Assembly: GCF_910592395.1 (NCBI RefSeq)
Contig: NC_088325.1
Coordinates: 2,511,501 to 2,575,500 of the forward strand
Direction of reading: 5' to 3'
DNA: 64,000 nucleotides
DNA from: Lineus longissimus
Taxonomy: Eukaryota > Nemertea > Pilidiophora > Heteronemertea > Lineidae
Translations under genes and position numbers: made by a program
In this document: positions 22,037 through 36,082 of the stretch, piece by piece
How positions within the stretch are numbered: the first letter of the stretch is position 1
How the letters are laid out: each line of letters begins with the position of its first letter
The notes under the pieces: generated by a model
Database searches by the model: none
The model's input: the letters and a program-made list of their open reading frames with translations, nothing else
Told to the model about the DNA's origin: nothing

Positions 22037-24415
22037 ATATTCTGTACCATGCTTTTTCAGTCCAGCATTTGACTACATAAATCATGAAAGAAATAATCCA
22101 CTCTTGAACTGACGGAGTCCAACTTCATTGTAATCACCAGGTCCTCGTTTAAATGGTTACTCGTATATCAGTCGTTCCTCTGCGTAAAGATTTCATTTCT
22201 CTGAAATACTATACAACTAGTAAACATTGGTTACATTACCAATCCGTTTGTACCAAATCTTCCGAAGTCACGAGCTCGGCATTTTTCGGGAACGTCTTGA
22301 TTCTCATCATTGCAGTATAGTCTTTAACTCACGACGTCACGACTTCATCATATACCGCGGACAGAGGAGTGTAATGACCCAAGGCTACACAAGATTTCTA
22401 TAATTCTGATTGGACGAGAGAACGCTGTCTGGTAGCTCATTCAAATAGGCGCCGATGCGTAACGCAGTGGTCTTGCTGTCCGGCCGAAAAGCATTCAAAC
22501 CACGACACAGTGTTGTACAGAAATAGCTTACAAGCACGACAGTAATTAGGTCCTTGCCAAACTCATCGAATAAGTCATCAAGATTGTAAATAGTTCACCT
22601 ATAGAAAGAAAAGATAACATGACAAACTTGAAGATGGCCAATTTGTTCGTTAATTCTTCCCGACTCCCTGCATGCCAGGCAGACCGATGCTAGTATTTGA
22701 AAAAGTGGTAATAAAAACATCCACAAATCTTGCGCGAAATCCCATTGGCGCCAAATATCTTATTGACCGCTGGTTGGTAGAAATTTTGAAAGAAGCAAAC
22801 AGTTTAGAATGGTCATTTAGCCACCGCATAAAAGAATAGATAAGACGATGGGGTTAAAATCTGTAATGCTCGTGGAACACGATAGAGCCATCTAAAATGC
22901 CAACCAAGGGGATTTCAAACAGAGAATTGACAGCACTGGTAACCGACTACATCACACCATTAGAATGAACGTATCTATAAAAAGTTTAACAACAATGGTG
23001 CTTTTATTTTGTTCGCATCTAAAGCTCTATCGATTTTTAAGCCATATCGATTTTTATATTGATCGACTTTGGAGCATTAGAATAGAGAAATTATTGTTGA
23101 TTAAGTATTAAACAGCATGATATAATATAGTTCAAAAGTGTACCTGAACAATGTATGGAAACATCACACTTGAGTGTTTATAATAAAGTGCTTAGTAATG
23201 CGAATTTCGATTTATGACCTTTGATGAGAAAGATTTAGATCACACAACATTTCAATCGAAGTAAAATTTGATCTGATTCTGCCGTATGCAGTGTAACGTA
23301 CATTACTCTGTTTCCTCACGTACACAATCTTCCTATACCACTTACACAAAATAACAGTGTCCATACATTGGATGGGGTACGCAATAGGGTTCACCACATG
23401 TGGGGCGGTGTTTCACGTGATGAATGGGCATTGTCAATTTGCTCCGCCTCGGTCGCGCCAAGAATAAAGCCCAAACACGATTGTCTGGTTATACAACCCA
23501 TTCAATTCATTTAAAATCCCATCAACCAATGGTAGTGGACTGCAAGTATTGGGTGTCTCTGGTCTGCGCCACGATCTGAGCCAATCAGTCCAATCCACAG
23601 GGCCTAACCTTTGTATTAGGTATACGAGGTAATCATCCCTTCGAACCTCTTAAACATGGCGCCCAAAGACGGTATACGTGAGGAAACAGTGTATCTGAAT
23701 ATAAAGCAGCATGGTGAACCTGTTTTTCGATCACACAGCTCGCTTTCCATGACCACTGCGCTGCCAAAATGAACTGGATTTAACAACTACTTCATATGGT
23801 CTGCCCTTTTCATCTTCTATGGACACTGCGTACGTAAGTTTCAACGCAAAGTATCTTGTGGTTTTTCAACGAGACAGTCCACCTTGCCGAGTTATCAGAC
23901 CGGCGCTGATCGAGCAACAGCGATGGTCAGTGGCTTCACTCTAACTTGCTCTACCGTTGTGTGTAGGGCTGAGATCAGTATCGACTGTTCAGTGGTACCA
24001 TGGGACGCCTGGAATGTTAGCTATTTGGTTTGCAAACATCATTTTAGGCTTTTTTGATTTTGAATGATATCAACTAACACGATTCAGGTTGCTTTTGAAA
24101 TAGGAACTCTTTTTCTAGATTTTAGGGGGTCGGAACGATATTCTCTCACAGGCAGTAAACACGGCCCCGCATCGTGTCATATTCTGGCATGTCTCGTGAA
24201 AACGCTAAGAAAACAATTCAGAATAATTGGAACTTTCTAAAATTCACTTATGACATTGACATGATATAGGACTACACTTCTGCAAAGTTTGATGAAAATC
24301 GCAGCATTGAATTTTTTTCAATCACGAAAATGTATGTACACAAAATGTACACGGAACCTATAGCAGATTTAATTGTGTACTGAACCCTTGTGTGTACAGC
24401 GATGCCGTTTATGAG
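22037..24415. other. Intergenic, right end of duplication copy 1
   Basis: No gene I can support. Matched by 33356-35728. Near 23740-23840 there is a TATAAAG string and a short ATG frame before GTAAGT, but copy 2 has a 2-base deletion in it, so it is probably not coding. Confidence 0.45.
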
Positions 24416-26247
24416 GGCTTGTGGTATTCGACTCGATGACTCGACGACGCGATGACTCGATGACGCGATCAAGTTGGAATCTTTTTAAAGAATATCACTG
24501 CTTGGACTGTAATTTATACATAGAATCATAAGTGGAGGAAAATAAAAAAGAACCGATCATTACCAACCCCTTTCCAGCTGTTTTCACCGTATCTAATCCG
24601 ACCATTTTTCGTTTCCTACAAGTTCGCATTTTTGATAAAACCATGCGCCATGTTGCTATGCAAGCCACTGGTATCTTACCGTCAATACAGCTAAATACAC
24701 CTAAATATAGCTGGTTCAGATCAACCTCCTACCCAGGTTCTTTACGAGCAGAAATTCCAATGTTAAAATGACACGCGAGTTCCTGGAGACAAGGTTGGCT
24801 CTAGATATCCGTTCAGCACGGCAATATTAAATGTCCTATACCCCTTTCCAGAAATGGGGCGCTGAGTGTCCGAAATAGTGATGTCATAAGGGAAAACTAG
24901 GCCCGTGGTGGAGGGACAAAGGAGATAGTCATGGTTGACCAACACACTTGAATGCCTTTAATGACGGACAAGGGGGAAGAAGCCCGCCCCCCCCCCCCCC
25001 CACTCCCCTTATTTAGGGGGTACATAGGCTTGTTCCCAAGTTTTAAAATCACCCCCTAATGGAAGGAAACAGCATTTTTTTGTACCCCCTATTTGCGGGC
25101 TTTTGTGAGGAAATTGACCCCCTATTTGAAGGAAGGATTTGATCTTACCCCCCTAATTGAAGGGAGTATTGGATCCCTACCCCCTAATTGAAGGGAGTCT
25201 TGGATCCCTACCCCCTAATTGAAGGGAGTCTTGGATCCCTACCCCCTAAAGGAAGGGTCAGCCCATACATGTCCTTAGGCCAACTTGTAGATTTCCAATT
25301 AATTTTAACCGGGGATAAAACGGCCCGTAAAACGGGCTTTTTAAAAATCTTTTCGGGGAAGAAGACCCAGGGAAGGAAAACATGAGAAAATATACCCCTA
25401 TTTTCAGTTTTTGAAGGGAAAATAGCAGTAATAACACCCCTATTTATTGATTTTTCGGGGATTTTTCCCCAAAACAAGAGTGAAAATTAACCCCCTTTTC
25501 CCGAAAAATCGATGTACAGTTACAGTAGCCTACACTAGGAGCCTACAACGAACGGGATATCACAACAAAAACATCAAAGAATCAGCAGGATTGTATTGGA
25601 AGAATGTATATAAAGCACACAAACATCAAGATTGGTGCTTTAGACAAGGTCACAACTAACCTGGCAAACAAAAAACTATTCTAATCAATGAAATTATGGG
25701 AAAGTTTCTCTGCTTTTTGAATACTGGCGTGAAGAACAAAATCAAATATGGCGGCTGACAATGGCGTGCAAGGAGGCGACAATACTCGTCCCCATCAGCT
25801 CTTTCAGCTCCATTGGAGACGCACGATGCACTCGGAGGCCAATGGGGACGATTTTGATTTGCTTTGGCGCCAAACAAATTTTGTAAAATGCCAGCTTTAC
25901 TCATAAATTTTATAAAACATATTTCATTATCATAATCTTGAATGGGCCTCATGTAAACCCTTTATTTTTAAAACATATAATTGGAAATTCTCGGATGTGG
26001 GATTGATATGGGGTTCATATGGGATACATTGGGCTTACAATTCTCAATAGATCCCCATATCAACCATCGCAAACCCACATGGGGCCCATAACTCAAAACC
26101 CATATGGGCTTTCCCATATGGGCCCCACATGGTGAAATCCCATGTGAGATAAACCATCTTGGTCCCACATGGGTTACATGTGGGCCAGATGGGACCCTGC
26201 TTGCCCAGGTAAAACCCATGTGGTTCCCATATGTTTTGCTAGCTGGG
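24416..26247. repeat. Simple-repeat spacer between the duplicates
   Basis: Holds a GACTCGATGACGCGAT-type microsatellite (24427-24470), a 15-base poly-C run (24987-25001), a 31-base tandem repeat with unit GGATCCCTACCCCCTAATTG plus AAGGGAGTCTT (about 25140-25260), a block rich in CCCCTATTT and GGGGA strings to 25510, and a CATGGG/CCCATATGGG-rich block (about 25990-26230). No coding capacity is apparent. Confidence 0.7.
25140..25260 (+). repeat. 31-bp tandem repeat, about four copies
   Basis: Copies of GGATCCCTACCCCCTAATTG followed by AAGGGAGTCTT, with diverged edges. Confidence 0.85.
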
Positions 26248-26690
26248 ATGTCGTTCCCCTCAAGCAGATGGTATTTTTTAAGTGGTTGCAAATCTCAGTG
26301 AATAATAATATATAGCAAGTCGGTCTAGACGTTTCCGATGAATGGGTGATGCCTAAATCATGTAGTGTACTCGTTACAGTAAAAAGGCTTTAGATATATA
26401 GAACTAATGCATTAATTGATTAATTGATTCCTAAGTCCGGCTGTCCCGATGCTGTCCCACCCTCTTGGAAGCTCGTCAGCCGTGATATCTGATTGTGATT
26501 TTAATAAATTTAAGGCGGAGTTTCCCCAAGGAGTTCCCATTCTAAAGATAACTCGGCGCCGCAGGTGTAATATGGCCTAAAGCATGGCGGGTAATACCGA
26601 CTTTACCTTATAAACGATGGCGTCGGTATGTGCAATCGACCCGCCAAAGGAAATTTGTAAGAACTAATAAAAGACTGTTTTTACTTCCGT

Positions 26691-27298
26691 AGGAAACATG
26701 CACTGGTACGTCGGAGAAAGAGGCAGAGCAGACAACCTGAAAAGGACAATGCAGATTACGATGATACGAGGGTTGTATTCACAACACTCGAGAAAACTTC
26801 TGTATAAGACGATATCGGGAGTGATTAGTACGAAAGTTATGTTTCTTACTGGGCAACCCGTTCCGGAATATGGAGTACCTGGGAATGCGTCTGCGTCGTC
26901 AGATGAAGACGAGGATGTTTAAGAATATGTGCACAGTTACACGACCTTGAAGCTACACGACTGAAGGTATTTCAGGTCAGAACACTATTCCTGCTCCCAA
27001 GGTGAATCGGGCGGATCCGGAGTATACTGTCCCTTACGAACACATGCAAAGGAGGCCAGAGTCAATATACACATATAACGACTTACCAATCCTCTCACAG
27101 GGGCAGCCAGACCGAAGCAAGGCCAAGCGTGATTCTAGAGAAGTCGATGAAGCCGAATATTTGACTCCAACTCGCTCGAGTGACAATGCGTCTCACGTTA
27201 TAGAGTCATCATGTGCACATCTAGAGCCAATGGAAACGATACAGTATTTAGATTTCAGACAGCTGAGTCCGGAACAATTGATAGAGGTCGATTTATAA
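26691..27298 (+). pseudogene. Orphan receptor cytoplasmic exon, copy 2
   Basis: Copy of the gene A tail exon, but no signal-peptide, Ig or TM exon lies upstream in this copy because the duplication starts in the preceding intron. In the ancestral frame it reads RRRKRQSRQPEKDNADYDDT and stops at TAA after TLEKTSV. The downstream part is in another frame (PVPEYGVPGNASASSDEDEDV, stop). From 27002 a 98-codon frame remains: DPEYTVPYEHMQRRPE, IYTYNDLPILSQG, AEYLTPTRSS, IQYLDF. Non-functional unless transcribed from elsewhere. Confidence 0.7.
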
Positions 27299-27894
27299 TT
27301 TTAAATGAGGAACATGGCCGTGTTTGTTCGTGGTTGTGATGGTTGTGATACCAATACCGACGTACAGGTGGCGCCCGCATAACCTGATGTTTATTTTTGC
27401 CATTATCGTTTTATATACTATCGTATTATATACATGTATTGTAAGGTGTAAATATGAAAAATAGCATATACTGGATTACTATATACAGTCGAGAAGAATC
27501 TGGCAACCCTGGTGGTGGAGAGGGACACCAGTTGGCACAACTTTCATGGCGACATAAGAGACACATGCTAATGATAAATTGTTCCTTTATTTGAAATGTT
27601 CCGCGAAGCTTTTGTGTATACTTTCACATGTAATCTGCAGCACAGTCTACATAAGAATTATGTAAAATAAGCATCTATGCCATGTTTGAATTATGGTGTT
27701 CATCAAATTTCAGTGTTTCCATACAACAGACAGATGGAGAAACAGTGACTTTTCAACAGGGGAAAACAAAGAAACACTTGTCAATCTATCGTTCAGCTTT
27801 CCAAAACAATGAGGGGAACACTCGGAAATAGAAACACTCAACAACTGAAATAACAAGTTTGAAAATATCCGCAAAACATCGTTCGAACTGTCGG

Positions 27895-29491
27895 TCAGGA
27901 ATCTTTATTTGGAAATACTATTGAATATGAAACTGCGTCGCTCTCATCCAAATCGGGAGAAACACTCTCCGAGAAGAAGTCAACATTCGACAAGACACAG
28001 TGCTTGGAGACCCTGTTGTAGGAGAATGACATACAGGCTTCCTTCTTCTCGCAGTTCCGAGCGCAGTCGAGTTTAAACTGGTACTCCTGTTCTTCGAGGC
28101 GATACACGGCAGGGATGGTTCCATTCGCGTACTTCTTAAATGTTGAATCTTAAACAACGGACGGGTAGATATAAAATGAGAATGAAGAATGGAACGAAAT
28201 CTGGATTATGTCAATCATATCTAATCTATTGAAAAAGGAAAGAAACACATTACTGGTATATGTCTTGTTTGAATTGAAGCAACGCGGCATCAGGTCGTAT
28301 CGTTGAACAATAATTGACGAAAACCACCACGAACAGCACATCTAGGAATTACATCATTGGAAGATTGTTAGAGAGATTCTATTCATAGACAGATCTTGTG
28401 TAGCATTGTTTAATGATGGACAAAAAAGTGCATGTTGTATCGCATAGGGCTAGATCAGTCTGTTATGGGCGAGTAAAGACACTAAGAATATATCAGCCAA
28501 GCCGTATGTACACTCCGGACTCAGTGGACCGGCCTCGTATTGTCACCCATGTGAGTGACGATCAAGATGACGAGATGGACTGCCCTGGGAGTCTATACGT
28601 ACCCTGTGGCTTTGCGTTCTTCAAGCAGTACTTCTTTGCTCTGTGAATATCAACCTCGGACAAACTGGTGCTAAATAGCATGGCACAACTCATCTCGCCC
28701 AGTAGGTAGCTCGCCTCTGCCCCGCCGCGCTTTCCGAGCAATATTTCTGTCGATTGCGACTCGATGGTCCACCCACCGAAGCTTTGAATATCAGTCTTGT
28801 TATCTACAATGCCCAATAACCATTGCTGTTCCTTGTTATAATTAACGCCAATGAAATGCCACGCGCTTTTCATGATTGGAAGGTTTTTGTCGAAATTGTT
28901 AGCTTGTCCTTCAAATGGTGATCGCTTTGGTAGGTTGACATATAAGTTATTGTAATCCCAGTTCCAGATGTGGAGACACCAGGGTTGAGAGGCGTGGACG
29001 TATTCCAAAAACGCAGCGGTGCTCTTCTCAGTTTTAACAAACGCTGTGAAAGTAAACGACCCATTTGCTCCAACATCCATGGAGCTGGAGTTTTCAATAC
29101 TCAGATAGGATGTTGAACGCCCATGGAACCGGTAGGCTGTATTTTCCTCACCCGTTGGACCCGTGGTGAGTGTGACGTCATGTGGTGTGACGTCATTTCC
29201 GGTTCCGGACGTGTCTGTTCCACCCGAATCTGTGTTCATCATCCAAATTCCTACAGGATGTGGATCGAATGCAGCTGGAAACATAAAGGAGGGTATCAGT
29301 ATCCATGAGATCGGCATTACCTTCAGAAAACTTAAGATAAATTCTTATTGTATTTCGGCTTGAATTATTTTAACGTCGAAGTAAAGGTAAAAACACGTAA
29401 TGACAGGGCCTTTTTAAAAAATGAACTTACCTTTAGCCACGCACGAAACAAAAGCCAAAATCAGCGGCAGCATATACATAGTATCTTTCAT
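27895..29491 (-). CDS. Gene C2: secreted laminin-G-like/PAN protein
   Basis: Same three-exon structure as C1: 29491-29431, 29274-28603 and 28148-27895, all junctions and phases kept, 328 residues. The PAN exon ends three residues later (IVFPNKDS) because of a small indel before the stop. A few substitutions relative to C1 (for example DCARNC for DCAWNC, NNFDKNL for NYFDKNL). Retention of an open frame through both domains after duplication suggests it is still functional. Confidence 0.75.
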
Positions 29492-31740
29492 CTCGGTGCA
29501 AACACGTTTTTGCAGCGTACAATTCTATCTCCATCGTTCAAAGAATGCAAGGTTTATTTGCCCGACTGGCCTGATTTGTTTGTTAAAAATACCCAAACCC
29601 ATTACGTTACCGACAAGAGCAAATGCTATCGGAGCATTGTTTGTAGGTTTCGTCGGTACAAGGTTGGGATGTTTATATATCGCCAAGTTAACATGGTTGA
29701 GGCATTTACCAAGCCTTGTTGTGCAAGACCTATATTCTATATTGGATGACGTTGTTCTGTCCCATCTTTCATTGGCCGCCGTTGCCCCCTACTGGCCCAG
29801 GCTGGCCTCTTTCATTTTTATACAACTTACAGGCTCTCCAGTCACACGAAAGTTTGTGACATGGTTAAGGTGGCACATAAGAATATTTCAGTTTACATAA
29901 TTCTATTTTAAACGACATCAATTTTTGTAATTTTATCCCCAAATTGAGTACGAATCTGTGGTCATAGCCATTTTCAGTCTTTACACTTACAGTAACGTCA
30001 CAACATGGAAGCAAATAATGGCAGAGACAATTTGCATGAATGTTATGTCAGCTTCGGACAATGGGCATAGACATAAACTATTACCAGTCTTATCATTCTA
30101 ACCACACTTTGGAGCAAAGCATGGGGCATTGGATACATAATGTTATTGTTAGACATTGCATTAGTTGGTTTCCTGCATGGGAATTGAAAGTGTCTGTTAT
30201 TTGAAATTTGTTTACCGTCATAATTGTCATAATTATCATTCGTCAGAAAACAAAACTATCAATTCTTGTTCAATAATTTCCAGTTTATACCATGGTTAGT
30301 TCCATTGGCAATGTAAACCATGTTGCGAAAGTCAACCAAAATAATATGTAAAGACATAAAACACGTTACATACACTTGGTAACGCGATGTAGATGGATAT
30401 GTATTTTGATTATCGTCGCATGATCAATTTAGTTGAGATATAAACGAGTTCAAAGTATTGATCAGTTGGTTAACGCCTGTCGACCCCCATGAAAGCTGTA
30501 CATGGGGTCCATGTAACCAAGATATGCCGTGATAACATTTTGGTAAAACAATTGGAATTTAGGCCGAGGTGCGAGCGGGCTTTGTTTAACGACAATAGAC
30601 CGTGTAATAGGCCTGACAATTTACAACTGCGGAGTAAGGGCAATTCAGATTCGAGTGAGATGTTGCATTGGTGAGTCGGAAATTTGCGGTGTTGTGCACA
30701 GCTTGGAAAACCTCAAGAACCATCTCATGTAGTCAGCTTCATAAGTAACTGTCACCATGTTTACAGTCGAATTTGAATTACTGTAGTTACTGCTATACAT
30801 CCGAAAGTGAGAACAAAGTGTTGCATGCTAATCTTTGTGCACACTTTTTGATGCATCACTGTTGAGCTACCCTCTCACACGAACTAGGTACTTGTTGTTG
30901 TTCGACTATCATCTCCAAACATATAATGTACTGTACAGTCCTTCCAACTGAATTATAACATTTTTAGCGTTTGCTTGAGGCGTAAGGGGTCGTTGAAGGA
31001 TCACGTCTGTATCCAAACTCGTACAGTGACGAAATCTAACTTAAATTTCAGACAATGGAATTCATTGAATGCCGCCATCTTGGATATCGCTATCCTGGAT
31101 TCAGGTTTTTGATAATCTTCCGTCGTCTACGGCGTCACCAGTTCAGACTGTAAGTCTTATCAGACCTAATAAGTGCCAGCTTCTTTCATTAAACGAACGG
31201 GCTTTTTTATCAATAAATAACAAAATAGGATCTTTGCAAATAAAATCTGACACTTTTTGGTGCGTTTTCAAGTGATTTTATGGAAAAGTATAAATACCGC
31301 GTAGTGCTGCAGTCATTTTCGCGGGCTACGTGGTGATGATGCCAGCGATGGCCAATTTGCAAATCGATTTTTTTTCCCTTTCCACATCCGCGGTACTCCT
31401 TTTCAAGATGGTGGCAACAACCTCGTACTAAAGGCGTTGTAAGGAACGAAATCAGCGCTTCTAGTGTCAAAATTAGACTATTTCGTCTCGGTTTCCCTCA
31501 GCAGTCCGTTGATTGAGACGTAATTAATTTGTTCCTCTTTAGAGGAACATCAGGTTTAATCTGTTGCCCTGGCATAGACTTTACAATGTGTATGCCAGGG
31601 CGTCTAACTACCACAACCAAGAGGACTTTTTTCCTGAGACTTGTGCTCACTAGCGACAATACATGTCTTTAACGACGTTACATGTACGTCATGAAGGGCA
31701 CGTATAACCAAGTGTACAACCAAAGCGACACGCAAATTCT
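29492..31740. other. Intergenic, between C2 and D2
   Basis: Copy of 18173-20421; nothing coding is supported. Confidence 0.5.
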
Positions 31741-33355
31741 TCACAATCGCAGTGATGAAGAAAAAACTCTGACCACTTCTATAGTTCGAGATTCTTTTCC
31801 CATCGAAAATGACAGAAGACTGCCATCCGGTGAAGAAACTTTCGGCAATAGTCGGTCACGAGCTTCCAACTTGATATCATCAAATGAAAAACTTATCGGA
31901 TTAACTGAGTATGATGGGAGTAGAGGTTTCAGGTTACAGGAGACCTTGTAACTGACCAACATATATTCTTCAAGTCTTGCCCGTGCACCGCGTCGCCGGT
32001 ATAATCTCAGATAGGATTGATGATTGAGACTCCATATCGGCAACCCCACGCATGTGGCATTCTCTGGTGGTCGCAGTGTTATTGTTTCCGTCTTGAAATA
32101 AAACGCTCTTCGGTGTTGTATGAAGCTATCCCACTTAAAATGAGTAACTTGTACCCAGTCGCCATCCGGAATAAAGGCATGAATGAAAGGTTTCGAAAGA
32201 CCCATCACTTTTACATTCACACCATCTGGTAAAACTATTCGGTTAAAACTATACCTGTTTACCAGCTCAAACGGATAGATAACTGCTGCAGTATCCTCTT
32301 CACCACTACCGCGACTACAGATGATCAAAAGTACATCCCTGCCGTATCTTGGAGGGAAGTAATGTTGTTTCCCCATCCGTTGTTTCATGGACAGGCAAGG
32401 GTCAGAAGATGGAAGGACTAAAGTCGTTGTTTTCTGCTTATGGTAGTCCTGGGAAATATTATAAAGATGAATGTCGTGACGGTTACCTTCTTGTATGCGT
32501 GGAAGTAATGAAATCATCGTTTTCTTGTACATCTCCTGGTACTGATTGAGAAAGAGCAGGCTTTTACCGGGGAACGTAAATAGATGTAGGAGGCGAAAGT
32601 TAGCCTTGGTTTGATGATAACATCTTACTGTACCCCGTGATGAAAAAGGACCTCCTCCCAAATTTTCTGTTGATGATATAATTAAGTATCCAGACGAGGA
32701 GTCGTACCACCATGAATCCACTCCAGGCCTTATCGTAAAAGCGGGTTTAAGTGTCGGTCTCCCGGTTTTTCTGAACATGATTCTCTTGTATTTCATCATC
32801 TAAAACACAAACAATACACATGACATGAATTTGCTATACTGTAAACGCTAAACGTTGATTTGTCATGCCATCGACAGCAGTTATGGTACAAGTATATACA
32901 CGAAAACTAAGTGTTATACCGAATACAGAGTGATACGTCCAATACTGTCTGAATAAGCCAACTCGAAGGAGAGAATAGCCGAAGTAGAAAACAATATTTA
33001 CTTTTTCTTGAAACATGCGGCATCCAGTTGATAGAGAAACCGCTTGTTCCTCTCCTAATCTGGTTCCTTGCTTTTGATTCAGTTGACACGAAAATCTCAT
33101 CGCCGTACTAGGGACGAGATTAAACGTGGTACAATTCTTCAATGAAATGCACTGGATGCTGCAGTGGAGGCTAGACACGACAAACGAAGTCCCGAGGTTG
33201 GGGTGAATGAGAACTTTATTGTTTATTAAATGATAGAACAAATAGCCCATGAATATCTTTTCCATTTTAATCTCGAGCATAGCACCCCCGAACCAATAAA
33301 TTGCTCTGGGTTTTAGAATTCTTGATCCTCGCATCACATACAACATTTCCTTCAT
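31741..33355 (-). CDS. Gene D2: PAN domain plus propeller-like protein
   Basis: Coding blocks up to 33355 down to 33002 (PAN core, donor GTAAAT, phase 0) and 32799-31741 (352 codons). The 352-residue part differs from D1 at only a few residues (for example MKQRMGKQHYFPP for MQQRMGKQHFFPP, YPFELV for YPFKLV, KWDSF for KWGSF). All changes keep the frame, arguing for a real protein. Same uncertainty about the 5' end as D1. Confidence 0.6.
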
Positions 33356-35728
33356 ATATTCTGTACCATGCTTTTTCAGTCCAGCATTTGACTACATAAA
33401 TCATGAAAGAAATAATCCACTCTTGAACTGACGGAGTCCAACTTCATTGTAATCACCAGGTCCTCGTTTAAATGGTTACTCGTATATCAGTCGTTCCTCT
33501 GCGTAAAGATTTCATTTCTCTGAAATACTATACAACTAGTAAACATTGGTTACATTACCAATCCGTTTGTACCAAATCTTCCGAAGTCACGAGCTCGGCA
33601 TTTTTCGGGAACGTCTTGATTCTCATCATTGCAGTATAGTCTTTAACTCACGACGTCACGACTTCATCATATACCGCGGACAGAGGAGTGTAATGACCCA
33701 AGGCTACACAAGATTTCTATAATTCTGATTGGACGAGAGAACGCTGTCTGGTAGCTCATTCAAATAGGCGCCGATGCGTAACGCAGTGGTCTTGCTGTCC
33801 GGCCGAAAAGCATTCAAACCACGACGCAGTGTTGTACAGAAATAGCTTACAAGCGCGACAGTAATTAGGTCCTTGCCAAACTCATCGAATAAGTCATCAA
33901 GATTGTAAATAGTTCACCTATAGAAAGAAAAGATAACATGACAAACTTGAAGATGGCCAATTTGTTCGTTAATTCTTCCCGAATCGCTGCATGCCAGGCA
34001 GACCGATGCTAGTATTTGAAAAAGTGGTAATAAAAACATCCATAAATCTTGCGCGAAATCCCATTGGCGCCAAATATCTTATTGACCGTTGATGGCAGAA
34101 ATTTCGAAAGAAGCAAACAGTTTAGAATGGTCATATAGCCACCGCATAAAAGAATAGATAAGACGATGGGGTTAAAATCTGTAATGCTCGTGGAACACGA
34201 TAGAGCCATCTAAAATGCCAACCAAGGGGATTTCAAACAGAGAATTGACAGTACTGGTAACCGACTACATCACACCATTAGAATGAACGTATCTATAAAA
34301 AGTTTAACAACAATGGTGCTTTTATTTTGTTCGCATCTGAAGCTCTATCGATTTTTAAGCCATATCGATTTTTATATTGATCGACTTTGGAGCATTAGAA
34401 TAGAGAAATTATTGTTGATTAAGTATTAAACAGCATGATATAATAAAGTTCAAAAGTGTACCTGAACAATGTATGGAAACATCACACTTGAGTGTTTATA
34501 ATAAAGTGCTTAGTAATGCGAATTTCGATTTATGACCTTTGATGAGAAAGATTTAGATCACACAACATTTCAATCGAAGTAAAATTTGATCTGATTCTGC
34601 CGTATGCAGTGTAACGTACATTACTCTGTTTCCTCACGTACACAATCTTCCTATACCACTTACACAAAATAACAGTGTCCATACATTGGATGGGGTACGC
34701 AATAGGGTTCACCACATGTGGGGCGGTGTTTCACGTGATGAATGGGCATTGTCAATTTGCTCCGCCTCGGTCACGCCAAGAATAAAGCCCAAACACGATT
34801 GTCTGGTTATACAACCCATTCAATCTCATTTAAAATCCCATCAACCAATGGTAGTGGACTGCAAGTATTGGGTGTCTCTGGTCTGCGCCACGATCTGAGC
34901 CAATCAGTCCAATCCACTAGGCCTAACCTTTGTATTAGGTATACGAGGTACTCATCCCTTCGGGCCGCTTAAACATAGCGCCCAAATACGGTATACGTGA
35001 GGAAATAGTGTATCTGAATATAAAGCAGCATGGTGAACCTGTTTTTCGATCACACAGCTCGCTTTCCATGACCACTGCGCTGCCAAAATGAACTGGATTT
35101 AACAACTACTTCATATGGTCTGCCCTTTTCATCTTCTGGACACTGCGTACGTAAGTTTCAACGCAAAGTATCTTGTGGTTTTTCAATGAGACAGTCCACC
35201 TTGCCGAGTTATCAGACCGGCGCTGATCGAGCAACAGCGATGGTCAGTGGCTTCACTCTAACTTGCTCTACCGTTGTGTGTAGGGCTGAGATCAGTATCG
35301 ACTGTTCAGCGGTACCATGGGACGCCTGGAATGTTAGCTATTTGGTTTGCAAACATCATTTTAGGCTTTTTTGATTTTGAATGATATCAACTAACACGAT
35401 CCAGGTCGCTTTTGAAATAGGAACTCTTTTTCTAGATTTTAGGGGGTCGGAAAAATATTCTCTCACAGGCAGTAAACACGCCCCGCATCATGTCATATTC
35501 TGGCATGTCTCGTGAAAACGCTAAGAAAACAATTCAGAATCATTGGAACTTTCTAAAATTCACTTATGACATTGACATGATATAGGACTACACTTCTGCA
35601 AAGGTCGATGAAAATCGCAGCATTTTTTTTTCAATCACGAAAATGTATGTACACAAAATGTACACGGACCCTGTAGCAGATTTAATTGTGTACTGAACCC
35701 TTGTGTGTACAGCGATGCCGTTTATGAG
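33356..35728. other. Intergenic, right end of duplication copy 2
   Basis: Copy of 22037-24415. No gene supported. Confidence 0.45.
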
Positions 35729-36082
35729 TGAGATATAGCCGATCAACTGCAGCTGGAAATAGATTCTTGACGCGCGTTGTCTGGGAGCTGAGCAATGTCA
35801 ATACATTGAGGGTCAAGATGAACAATCATTGGAACTTCAGACTTTACATACATGTTTTGAAGCCCAAGAGGGATCCTTGGAATTAATTGCCGTAAAAAGT
35901 AAACAAGAGGAATAGGAAAGGAGCTGTGTAGCCCGAGAACCAAGGAAACCAAGTCAAGAATTGAGTGAAAAGGTTAGTTCATTAAAAATTCATGAGTTAC
36001 ATTTTCGTCAAAGGTCCCCTCCCTCTGGTTAATATCGTCAGAACACTATGTAACAGTCTAGACCCAAAGATAAAGATATATT

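Larger units (their letters stand above)
14927..24415 (+). repeat. Segmental duplication, copy 1
   Basis: 9.49 kb matched nearly base for base by 26248-35728, spacing about 11.3 kb, same orientation. Left edge (ATGTCGTTCCCCTCAAGCAG) is inside the last intron of gene A; right edge is TGTACAGCGATGCCGTTTATGAG. Contents: receptor tail exon, C1 and D1. Confidence 0.9.
26248..35728 (+). repeat. Segmental duplication, copy 2
   Basis: 9.48 kb copy of 14927-24415 in direct orientation. It carries the orphan receptor tail, C2 and D2. Differences are scattered substitutions and small indels. Confidence 0.9.

Noticed and set aside
23740-23836. Possible first exon (TATAAAG upstream, short ATG frame, GTAAGT donor)
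   Set aside because: The frame is short and a 2-base deletion in copy 2 changes it; no downstream exon was found.
24427-24470. Regular GACTCGATGACGCGAT repeats considered as a CRISPR-like array
   Set aside because: No distinct spacers, very short period and animal genomic context; it is a microsatellite.
25208-25477. 89-codon minus frame in the spacer between duplicates
   Set aside because: Runs across tandem and low-complexity repeats; composition reflects the repeats.
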